In this document: one piece after another, positions 43,273 to 50,852 of the stretch
Layout of the letters: each line of letters starts with the position of its first letter
Position numbering within the stretch: position 1 is the stretch's first letter
Assembly: GCF_014076415.1 (NCBI RefSeq)
Contig: NZ_CP043568.1
Span: 5,828,001 to 5,892,000 of the forward strand
Origin: Comamonas testosteroni
Lineage (GTDB): Bacteria > Pseudomonadota > Gammaproteobacteria > Burkholderiales > Burkholderiaceae_C
Length of the DNA: 64,000 nt
Direction: 5' to 3'
Notes under the pieces: generated by a model
The model's input: only the letters and a program-made list of their open reading frames with translations
Database searches by the model: none
Told to the model about the DNA's origin: nothing
Position numbers and translations under genes: made by a program

Positions 43273-44982
43273 ATGGCCCACGATGATTCCGCAGCACGCG
43301 CTCCCCAAAATCCAATAATTTCAGAATCCGGCCAGGTCCCTGCAGGCAAGCTGCTGGAAGATCCCTCGGCCATGCATGACGGAGGCGCGCCGCCTGCCGC
43401 GGCCCCGGGCGTCTGGACACCACTGGCCACACCCACCTTCCGCATGCTGTGGATGATCTGGATGACGGCCAATATCTGCATGTGGATGAACGATGTGGCG
43501 GCCGCCTGGCTGATGACATCGCTGACCACCTCGCCCGTGCTGGTGGCGCTGGTGCAGTCGGCCTCCACCCTGCCGGTCATGCTGCTGGCCCTTCCCAGTG
43601 GCGCGCTGGCCGATATCCTGGACCGGCGCCGCTATTTCATCGTCACCCAGTTCTGGGTGGCTGCCGTGGCGCTGCTGCTGTGTCTGGCCGTGCTCTCGGG
43701 CCAGCTGACGCCCTATCTGCTGCTGGCCCTGGTGTTTGCCAACGGCATCGGCCTGGCCATGCGCTGGCCGGTGTTCTCCGCGCTGATCCCCGAGCTGGTG
43801 CCCAAGCACCACCTGCCTTTTGCGATGGCGCTCAACGGCGTGGCCATGAATGCCTCGCGCATCATCGGCCCGCTGGTGGCCGGGGCCGTCATTGCCAGCC
43901 TGGGCAGCGCCTGGGTGTTCGTGCTCAACGCAGCTCTGTCCATCGTCTCGGGCTTTGTGCTGCTGCGCTGGAAACGCCAGCAGCCCGCCAACCCGCTGGG
44001 CCGCGAGCGCCTGGGCTCGGCCATGCGCGTGGGCCTGCAGTTCATCCAGGAGTCGCCGCGCATGCATGCCGTGCTGCTGCGCACCGTCTGCTACTTTCTG
44101 CAGGCCGCCGCCATCATGGCGCTGCTGCCGCTGACGGCCCAGCGCCTGGACCACGGCACGGCCAGCAGCGGCAGTGCCGGCACCTTCACGCTGCTGCTGG
44201 CGTCCATGGGCGCGGGCGCCATCCTGGGCGCCATGCTGCTGCCGCGCATACGCCAGATGCTGTCGGGCGAGCGCACGGTGCTGGCCGGCGTGGCCGCGCA
44301 AAGCCTGGCCACGCTGACCGTGGCCTTCGCCCCCCATATCGCCGTGGCCGTACCGGGCATGATGCTCTCGGGCCTGGCCCTGCTGGCCACCGCCAACACG
44401 CTGGGCGTGGCCGCGCAGATGGCCCTGCCCAACTGGGTGCGGGCACGTGGCATGTCCATCTACCAGATGTCCATCATGGGCAGCACGGCCATCGGCGCCG
44501 CCATCTGGGGCAAGGTCGCCAGCCTGGGCTCGGTGCAGATCAGCATGGCCGTGGCCGCCGTCAGCGGGCTGACGGCGCTGCTGATCGTGCAGCGCCTGAA
44601 CCCGGACCGCGACATCGAGGAAGACCTCAGCCCTTCGCGCGCCTTCACGCCGCCGACAGCCGCGCTGCCGCCCGAAGCCGGCCGCGTGGTGGTGACCATC
44701 GAGTACCTGATCGACCCGGCCAGGGCCGGCGCCTTCCGCGATCTGATGCAGCTGAGCCGGCGCAGCCGCCTGCGCCAGGGCGCGCTGGCCTGGAGCCTGC
44801 TGCACAGCATGAGCCAGCCCGAGCGCTTCGTGGAGCAGATCACCGACGAGTCCTGGACCGAGCACCTGCGCCGCTTCGAGCGCGTGACGACGGCCGATGT
44901 GGCGCTGCGCGACCGCAAGCTGAGCTTTCACAAGGGCAAGGAGCCGCCCGTGGTGCAGCGCTACTTCACCGACGCTCTCTAA
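43273..44982 (+). CDS. MFS transporter (enterobactin-exporter-like) with C-terminal added domain
   Basis: 569 residues. Twelve helices of the DHA3/MFS_3 type: the A-motif is GALADILDRRRYF, and ANICMWMNDVAAAWLM and IIGPLVAGAVIASLG are typical. The first 45 residues are a Pro/Gly/Ala-rich tail. After the last helix (about residue 440) comes a further ~110-residue soluble domain (VVVTIEYLIDPARAGAFRDLMQ...) that resembles an antibiotic-biosynthesis-monooxygenase/dimeric ferredoxin-like fold. Such fusions occur in the family. The transported substrate is unknown. It is convergent with mltA, with a long hairpin between them. Confidence 0.88.
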   Translation: MAHDDSAARAPQNPIISESGQVPAGKLLEDPSAMHDGGAPPAAAPGVWTPLATPTFRMLWMIWMTANICMWMNDVAAAWLMTSLTTSPVLVALVQSASTLPVMLLALPSGALADILDRRRYFIVTQFWVAAVALLLCLAVLSGQLTPYLLLALVFANGIGLAMRWPVFSALIPELVPKHHLPFAMALNGVAMNASRIIGPLVAGAVIASLGSAWVFVLNAALSIVSGFVLLRWKRQQPANPLGRERLGSAMRVGLQFIQESPRMHAVLLRTVCYFLQAAAIMALLPLTAQRLDHGTASSGSAGTFTLLLASMGAGAILGAMLLPRIRQMLSGERTVLAGVAAQSLATLTVAFAPHIAVAVPGMMLSGLALLATANTLGVAAQMALPNWVRARGMSIYQMSIMGSTAIGAAIWGKVASLGSVQISMAVAAVSGLTALLIVQRLNPDRDIEEDLSPSRAFTPPTAALPPEAGRVVVTIEYLIDPARAGAFRDLMQLSRRSRLRQGALAWSLLHSMSQPERFVEQITDESWTEHLRRFERVTTADVALRDRKLSFHKGKEPPVVQRYFTDAL

Positions 44983-44987
44983 AAAAG

Positions 44988-45063
44988 AGCTTCCAGCGCT
45001 TTCAACACAATGATTTCAGATAAATATTTACTGAAATTCATTGACCAGAAAGCGCTGGCAGCT
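44988..45063. terminator. Bidirectional hairpin between the MFS gene and mltA
   Basis: AGCTTCCAGCGCTTT and AAAGCGCTGGCAGCT form long outer arms. An inner ATGATTTCAG/CTGAAATTCAT pair extends the stem. Runs of A at 44981 and T after 45063 allow termination in both directions. It belongs to the AGC-core family. Confidence 0.75.
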
Positions 45064-45075
45064 CCTGTTTCTGCA

Positions 45076-46251
45076 TCAGCGCAGATGCGGCGCCGATCCG
45101 GCCAAGGCCTTGGGCCAGAAGGCCCAGAGCTTGAGCGGCTGCTTGATGCGGCCCGCCACATCACCGGCCTCGGCCCCCCAGCCCATGAAATAGTCGGCGC
45201 GCACGGCGCCCAGAATGGCGCTGCCCGTATCCTGCGCGAACACCAGGCGGTTGAGCGATACCGTGGGGCCGGGCGTGGACAGCCAGACCGGCGTGCCGTA
45301 GGGGATGCTGTTGCGGTCCACGGCAATGGAGCGGCCCGGCGTCAGCGCCACGCCCTGCGCTCCCTTGGGGCCGAACTGGGCATCGAAGTCGTTGAGCGCC
45401 TCCTCGCGGAAGAACACATAGCGCGGATTGCTCCAGAGCATCTCGTTGACACGCGAGGGATTGGCGGCAATCCAGGCACTGATGCCGGGCCAGGTGGCAT
45501 CGCGCACCAGGTTCTGATCGAGCAGCCAGCGGCCCACGCTCTTGTAGGGCTGATCGTTGGTGCCGGCATAGGCCACGCGGATCATGCGCTGGCGGCCGTC
45601 GGCCTCGGTCAGCATCAGCCGGCCCGAGCCCTGGATATGCAGCACCAGCATGTCCACCGGGTCGCGCAGCCAGGCAATGGCACGGCCGGCCAGGGCGGCC
45701 TGCGCCTCGGGGTTGGTATCGATCTGCTGGCGCGTGAACCAGGGCTTGCGCTTGCCAAAGCCCTGCGGGACCTGGTAGATGGGCACGTTGAAGCCGTTGC
45801 CCTGTACACGGCGCGCCTCGTACAAGGGCTCGTAATAGGCGGTCAGCATGCCGTCGGGGCTGCCCGTGGTCGCTTCGATGCGATAGGGCTGCAGCGTGTT
45901 GATCATCCAGCTGCGCTGCTCGTCTTCCGAAGCAATGCTCAGCCTTCGCACCTCGCCGCACAGATTGGCAAACACGGTGCTGGGACGCTCGCAATTCTTG
46001 ATCCAGGCATTCCAGGCCTCGTTCAGGGAATCCTGGGGCACGCCGGGCAGCTCGCCCCAGTCCACCGCCACCCAGCGGCTTTTAGTCGGTACATTGGCGG
46101 TGAACGGCGGCTTGGCTGCGGAAGCCGGCCCGCCATGCGGAGCCATCTCGGGCACCGATGCCGGGTCGTTTTGCTGCTTGGTGGTGGTGCATGCCACCAG
46201 GGTTCCTACAATCAGCGCCAGTGAAGCACGGCGCAGGAGATGGAAATTCAT
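45076..46251 (-). CDS. mltA: Membrane-bound lytic murein transglycosylase A
   Basis: 391 residues. A lipobox (ALIVGTLVACT, cysteine at about residue 21) makes it an outer-membrane lipoprotein. The MltA core shows GMLTAYYEPLYEARR, LHIQGSGRLML and the C-terminal 3D domain VALTPGRSIAVDRNSIPYGTP, ending with the aspartate in VFAQDTGSAILGAVRAD. It cleaves peptidoglycan glycan strands to 1,6-anhydro products. Its start codon (46249-46251) overlaps the start codon of a small plus-strand gene by two bases. Confidence 0.94.
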   Translation of the reverse strand: MNFHLLRRASLALIVGTLVACTTTKQQNDPASVPEMAPHGGPASAAKPPFTANVPTKSRWVAVDWGELPGVPQDSLNEAWNAWIKNCERPSTVFANLCGEVRRLSIASEDEQRSWMINTLQPYRIEATTGSPDGMLTAYYEPLYEARRVQGNGFNVPIYQVPQGFGKRKPWFTRQQIDTNPEAQAALAGRAIAWLRDPVDMLVLHIQGSGRLMLTEADGRQRMIRVAYAGTNDQPYKSVGRWLLDQNLVRDATWPGISAWIAANPSRVNEMLWSNPRYVFFREEALNDFDAQFGPKGAQGVALTPGRSIAVDRNSIPYGTPVWLSTPGPTVSLNRLVFAQDTGSAILGAVRADYFMGWGAEAGDVAGRIKQPLKLWAFWPKALAGSAPHLR

Positions 46252-46420
46252 GGGTCTGATTTTGCTTGAAGCACTGCTGGCATTGGCCATTTTGGTCGCT
46301 ATTGTGTGGTGGACCATGTTCTCGGGTCGGAAAAAGGGTGAGTTGCCGGCCCCGGTCGAGCCGGCGCCGCACAAAGAAGTGCTTGCAGACCCCGAACAAG
46401 ATCGCTCTAATCGAGCTTAG
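46250..46420 (+). CDS. Small single-helix membrane protein (56 residues)
   Basis: 56 residues. A hydrophobic helix (LILLEALLALAILVAIVWWTMF, residues 3-24) is followed by a basic turn (GRKKGE) and an acidic/proline-rich tail. A good ribosome-binding site (AGGAGAT) precedes the ATG. Its start overlaps the divergent mltA start codon by two bases. Unknown function; membrane location is likely. Small enough to be overlooked, but the signal and composition make it convincing. Confidence 0.65.
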   Translation: MGLILLEALLALAILVAIVWWTMFSGRKKGELPAPVEPAPHKEVLADPEQDRSNRA

Positions 46421-46604
46421 CCCATGGCGCTGCAGCCACTGCAGCGCGGGCTGCATGTGACAATCTTTTGCATCAGAAACCGCTCGCTGGCCCGCGTCCT
46501 ACTTTTTTTGCCTTCTCTTGGCAGTACGCTCGTGGCCTTGCAGCTTTTACGCGAAGCTGGTTTGCAAGACCCTCCGGGTCGTTCATCAAACTAAGGAGTT
46601 TTCT

Positions 46605-47264
46605 ATGCGCAAGCAAATGGCTGTGACGGCCGCTCTGGCCTCTGCATTGTTGATCACCGGCTGCGCCAATACCGGCGGCATGTCGGACACCACGCGTCGT
46701 ACTGCGACCGGTGCAGGCGTGGGCGCACTGGGCGGCGCTGCCATCGGCGCCATTGCTGGCGGCCATGCCGGCAAGGGTGCACTGATCGGTGCCGGTGTCG
46801 GCGCCCTGGGCTCCTATATCTGGTCGCAAAACCTCGAGAAGCAAAAGCGTGAAATGGAAGCCGCGACCCAGGGCACAGGCGTGGGCGTGACACAGACCGC
46901 GGACAACCAGCTCAAGCTGGACATCCCCAGCGACATCTCCTTTGACACCGGCCGCGCCGACATCAAGGGCAACTTCGCCCCCATCCTCGATCGCTTTGCC
47001 GAAGGTCTGCGCAACAACCCCAACGCAGAAGTGCGCATCATCGGTCACACCGACAGCACAGGCTCCGATGCCATCAACAACCCTCTGTCGCTGCAGCGCG
47101 CCGAGAGCACCCGCAACTATCTGACCTCGCGTGGCGTCAACGGCGCCCGCATCCAGGTGCAGGGCATGGGCTCGCACCAGCCCGTGGCTTCCAATGCCAC
47201 CAACGAAGGCCGTGCGCGCAACCGCCGCGTGGAAATCTTCGTGGGTGAACGCGCTCCTCAGTAA
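46605..47264 (+). CDS. OmpA-family lipoprotein with glycine-zipper segment
   Basis: 219 residues. A signal peptide with lipobox (ALLITGCAN) comes first. A glycine-zipper region follows (residues 35-75, GAGVGALGGAAIGAIAGGHAGKG), then an OmpA C-terminal domain with GHTDSTGSDAIN, LSLQRAESTRNYL and the final NRRVEIFV. Members bind peptidoglycan diaminopimelate and anchor the outer membrane (YiaD-like). The ribosome-binding site AAGGAG sets ATG 46605. A terminator follows. Confidence 0.93.
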   Translation: MRKQMAVTAALASALLITGCANTGGMSDTTRRTATGAGVGALGGAAIGAIAGGHAGKGALIGAGVGALGSYIWSQNLEKQKREMEAATQGTGVGVTQTADNQLKLDIPSDISFDTGRADIKGNFAPILDRFAEGLRNNPNAEVRIIGHTDSTGSDAINNPLSLQRAESTRNYLTSRGVNGARIQVQGMGSHQPVASNATNEGRARNRRVEIFVGERAPQ

Positions 47265-47281
47265 GACAGGCACCAGCCAGC

Positions 47282-47310
47282 AAAAAGCCCCGCAAAGCGG
47301 GGCTTTTTTC
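47282..47310 (+). terminator. Terminator after the OmpA-family gene
   Basis: AAAAGCCCCGC, AAA loop, GCGGGGCTTTTTT. It also suits the convergent response-regulator gene that ends at 47330. Confidence 0.92.
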
Positions 47311-47329
47311 ATGCCGCGAAGGTTTGCGC

Positions 47330-47959
47330 TCAGGCGTTGCGCAGCAGATTGGCCAGCTCGACGGCCGACTTGACCTGCATCTTGTCGAAGACTCGCGCCC
47401 GGTGCACTTCCACAGTGCGCACGCTGATATCGAGCTGATCGGCAATCAACTTGTTCGGCACGCCCTCGACAACCAGTTTCATCACGTCTTTTTCCCGATC
47501 GGTCAGCTCGTCCAAGCGGCTGCGCACCTCTTCGCGCGCCTGCAAGGCAGCCAGATGCTCGGCAGACAGCGCCAGAGCCTGCTCCACACGGTCCACCAGC
47601 GCGTTGTCGGAAAACGGTTTCTCGCAAAAATCGAAGGCACCGCGCTTGACCGTATCCACGGCCGTCGGCACATCGGCATGTCCGGTCAGAAAGATCACGG
47701 GCATGGCCTCGATCTGGCCGCGCTCCAGCATGCGGTTGAACAGCGACAGGCCGCTCATGCCCGTCATGCGCATATCGAGCAGCAGGCAGCAGGGCCGGCG
47801 CGTCACGGGGCTGGTCTGCAGCACGGCCTGCTCGAATTCTTCGGCGTTGCGATAGCACTCGCTCAGCAATCGGCGCGAACGCAGCAGCCATGCCAATGCC
47901 TCTCGGACATCGGCATCGTCGTCCACAACGTAGACGGTAGCGTCGGTTACAGGTTCCAT
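47330..47959 (-). CDS. FixJ/NarL-type two-component response regulator
   Basis: 209 residues. The receiver domain has acidic residues in YVVDDDADVRE, phospho-acceptor D62 in LLLDMRMTGMSG, a threonine in FLTGHAD and the lysine in CEKPF. The C-terminal LuxR-type helix-turn-helix is LTDREKDVMKLVVEGVPNKLIADQL...RTVEVHRARVFDKM, as in FixJ/TtrR/DctR-like regulators. It begins six bases after the sensor kinase stop, so the pair is co-transcribed. Target genes are unknown. Confidence 0.93.
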   Translation of the reverse strand: MEPVTDATVYVVDDDADVREALAWLLRSRRLLSECYRNAEEFEQAVLQTSPVTRRPCCLLLDMRMTGMSGLSLFNRMLERGQIEAMPVIFLTGHADVPTAVDTVKRGAFDFCEKPFSDNALVDRVEQALALSAEHLAALQAREEVRSRLDELTDREKDVMKLVVEGVPNKLIADQLDISVRTVEVHRARVFDKMQVKSAVELANLLRNA

Positions 47960-47964
47960 GAAGC

Positions 47965-50040
47965 CTAGTTCTCTCTGGGTTCCCTGTGGGCCGGAAGCGT
48001 GAAGACAAACTCCGTGCCCTGCGGGAGATGCGGGCGGTAATCAAGGTGACCACCATGTTGCTCCACCACCGTGCGGCACAGGCTCAGGCCCAGGCCCATG
48101 CCTTCGGCGCGCGTGGTGAAGAAGGGGGTGAACAGCTGCTCGGCGACTTCCGCAGAAATGCCGGCGCCGCAGTCCATGATGGAAAATTCTACCCAACGCG
48201 CGTTATTACCGTCAGAACTGCGCCTGACAGCCATGGTCAACACCCTCTCCTTGAGCTCGGGCAGGTCCATGGCCTGCATGCCGTTGCGCGCCAGATTGAG
48301 CAGGACCTGCTCGACCATGGTGACATCGCACAGCACCCCAGGCAGATCGGGCTCCAGCTCCAGTTGCACCGTTGCATTGAGCTTGTGCGCCTGCAGATAG
48401 ACCAGAGGCATGACGGCATCGATCAGCTCCACGGGCGGCACCACCTCTCTGGACTTGTCTCGCCGGCGCACGAAATCGCGCACGCTCTTGATGACCTTGC
48501 CCGCGCGATCGGCCTGAAAGCTGATGCGCTCCAGAGCCATTCGCAAGTCCTTGAGATGCGGGGCATGAGGGTCGGCAGGCTCATGCTCCAGCAGATTGAG
48601 CGAACCCGTGGCATAGCTGGAAATGGCGGCCAGCGGCTGCGTCAGCTCATGGCTGAGCATGGAGGCCATCTCGCCAACGGTCGCAAGGCGTGCCGTGGCC
48701 TGCAGACGCTCCTGTGAGGCACGCGACATCTCCTCCATGCGGCGCTGCTCGCTGATGTCGATGAAGGCGCTCATCCAGCCCGTGTGCTGGCCCTGGGCGG
48801 TGATCAGCGGTGCCTCGAAAATCAGCACCGGAAAGCGCGAGCCGTCCTTGCGCATGAACACGCTCTCGTGGCCCTGGCGCGGTGTGGGCAGCAAGCCGGC
48901 AAGACGCTGATCGCGCCGGCTCACATATTCCTGGGCCAGCTCGGGCGGCCAGTAAGGCGCCACATTGAGACCCAGCAGCTCCTGCGCGCTGAAGCCCACC
49001 ATATTGCAAAAGGCCGGGTTCACATAGGTGATGCGGCCCTGGAGATCACGTGCACGCATGCCCGTGACCAGGGAGTCCTCCATGGCCTTGCGAAAGGCCA
49101 GCGCATCGCCCAGATCGCGTTCCGCGCGCAGGCGGCGGCGGTTGTCGCGCACCAGCACCACCACCACGGTCACCAGCGCGATCGACATGCCGGTCACCAG
49201 CGCCGTCATCACATTCGGAAAGACGCTGGGTGCGTGATGCCAGCTGTCCATGCGCAGCACCAGGGTGTTGCCGGGCAAATCCAGCAACTGCTGGGCCGTG
49301 AACATGCGCGAGCCGCGCCAGGCCGCCCCCACCATGGCCAGACGCGTGCCGTCAGGCTCGGTGAACGAAACCTCCTGGGTGCGCGGCAGGGACTTGCCCA
49401 CCTGGGCCAGGAGAATGCCTTGCAGGCTGTAGGTGCCCAGAACATAGCCCACCACATGGCCGTTCTCCGTCAACGGCATGCAGACCTGCATGGTCTCCGT
49501 GCCCAGGCCCTCGCCCAGCAGCTGGAAGCGGCTGGGCGAATACGACGGCCCGTTGACGCGCCTGGCCTGGGTACAGGTCAGTGCCTCGCCCGAATGCAGC
49601 TCGGGCAAGTGGCTTTCGTCCTCGACCAGCAAGGTGCGGTAAGGCGTCTCGGCATGCTCGATGAGGCGCATGTTTTCGCCCCGCCACTCGATGCGCATCA
49701 GGTCGCGGCGCTGCTGCAGCAGCTCGGTCGCATGCTCGCGCCAGGCGGCATGCTTGCTGCTGTAGGCGCTCAGCGCCAGCAGGTCCTGCAGATTGCGGCC
49801 CAGCGCTGCACGGATATCGCCTACGGCATTGGCGGTATCGCGCTCCAGCTTTTCCTGCACCTGCGATGCTTCATAGCGCCCGGCCAGCCAGACCATGGTG
49901 ACCAGCATGCTGACCACCAGTGCCACCAGCAAGGTCCATAGCGACCAGCGCTTCCAGGCCATGCGCCAGCGCCGCCAGGGCCAATGGGCAGGATGGTCCT
50001 CGGGCAGTGCGTCAAGCGCGGTATTCAGCGGATCAGTCAC
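47965..50040 (-). CDS. Membrane PAS sensor histidine kinase
   Basis: 691 residues. First helix at residues 33-54 (LWTLLVALVVSMLVTMVWLAG), a periplasmic sensor of about 220 residues, a second helix near 276-298 (NVMTALVTGMSIALVTVVVVL), then a PAS domain (about 310-430, ITYVNPAFCNMVGFS). The HisKA has H464 in MLSHELTQPLAAI and there is a HATPase domain (GMGLGLSLCRTVVEQHGG). It is in the FixL/DctB class of kinases that pair with FixJ-type regulators. It overlaps the amidase gene by four bases. The signal is unknown. Confidence 0.92.
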   Translation of the reverse strand: MTDPLNTALDALPEDHPAHWPWRRWRMAWKRWSLWTLLVALVVSMLVTMVWLAGRYEASQVQEKLERDTANAVGDIRAALGRNLQDLLALSAYSSKHAAWREHATELLQQRRDLMRIEWRGENMRLIEHAETPYRTLLVEDESHLPELHSGEALTCTQARRVNGPSYSPSRFQLLGEGLGTETMQVCMPLTENGHVVGYVLGTYSLQGILLAQVGKSLPRTQEVSFTEPDGTRLAMVGAAWRGSRMFTAQQLLDLPGNTLVLRMDSWHHAPSVFPNVMTALVTGMSIALVTVVVVLVRDNRRRLRAERDLGDALAFRKAMEDSLVTGMRARDLQGRITYVNPAFCNMVGFSAQELLGLNVAPYWPPELAQEYVSRRDQRLAGLLPTPRQGHESVFMRKDGSRFPVLIFEAPLITAQGQHTGWMSAFIDISEQRRMEEMSRASQERLQATARLATVGEMASMLSHELTQPLAAISSYATGSLNLLEHEPADPHAPHLKDLRMALERISFQADRAGKVIKSVRDFVRRRDKSREVVPPVELIDAVMPLVYLQAHKLNATVQLELEPDLPGVLCDVTMVEQVLLNLARNGMQAMDLPELKERVLTMAVRRSSDGNNARWVEFSIMDCGAGISAEVAEQLFTPFFTTRAEGMGLGLSLCRTVVEQHGGHLDYRPHLPQGTEFVFTLPAHREPREN

Positions 50041-50852
50041 AGCACACGATGGCTCAGGGCCGGCAGTTGCTGGCGCACTTGCAGCAAGCGGTCACGATTG
50101 AGCTCTCCCGCCACCACACCGGTGCCGCTGGCCTGGAGGCTCTGCACCTCGCCCCAGGGGTCGATCAGCAGACTGTGGCCCCAGGTGCGGCGACCGTTTT
50201 CATGCACGCCGCCCTGGCCCGGTGCCAGCACATAGGCCAGGTTCTCTATTGCCCGCGCCCGCAGCAGCACCTCCCAGTGCGCCTGGCCCGTGGTGTAGGT
50301 GAAGGCACTTGGCACCAGCAGCAGATCGGCCCCCTGTGCGCTGAGCGCACGATACAGCTCGGGAAAGCGAAGGTCATAGCAGACACTCAGACCCAGGCGC
50401 CAGCTCACGCCATTTCTGGCCTGTATGTCGCAGACTACGGGCTGGCTGCCCGCCTGCACCACGGCGGCCTCGGTATAGCTCTCGCGCCCGTTGTCGAACT
50501 GAAACAGGTGGATCTTGTCGTAGCGGGCCACGCATTCTCCCACGGGCGAATAGACCAGGCTGGTGTTGAGCACATGGCTGTCGTCAGCGGCCTGCAGCGG
50601 CAGCGTGCCGGCCACCACCCACAGCTGCAGCTGCCTGGCAGCCCCGGCCATGAAGTCCTGGATCGGCCCTTGGCCAAAAACCTCCCGGTAGGCCAGCTTG
50701 TCGGTGTCCCTGGCTCCCATGGCACAGAAATACTCGGGCAGCACCACCAGCTCCGCCCCCAGGGCGGCAGCCTGCTGCATCAGGCTGCGCGCCTGCACCA
50801 GATTGGCTGCGACGTCCTGACCCGAGACCATTTGTAGAGCGGCAATCTTCAT
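50037..50852 (-). CDS. Carbon-nitrogen hydrolase (Nit2-like omega-amidase or deaminated glutathione amidase)
   Basis: 271 residues. The nitrilase triad is in place: E40 (VVLPEYF), K113 (YDKIHLF) and C158 (SVCYDLRFPELYR). The last block is that of the Nit1/Nit2 branch, which hydrolyses omega-amides or deaminated glutathione. It overlaps the YhdP stop and the sensor kinase start by four bases each, making it the second gene of an overlapping four-gene chain. Glutathione repair housekeeping is the likeliest role, and its link to the two-component pair is unclear. Confidence 0.9.
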   Translation of the reverse strand: MKIAALQMVSGQDVAANLVQARSLMQQAAALGAELVVLPEYFCAMGARDTDKLAYREVFGQGPIQDFMAGAARQLQLWVVAGTLPLQAADDSHVLNTSLVYSPVGECVARYDKIHLFQFDNGRESYTEAAVVQAGSQPVVCDIQARNGVSWRLGLSVCYDLRFPELYRALSAQGADLLLVPSAFTYTTGQAHWEVLLRARAIENLAYVLAPGQGGVHENGRRTWGHSLLIDPWGEVQSLQASGTGVVAGELNRDRLLQVRQQLPALSHRVL

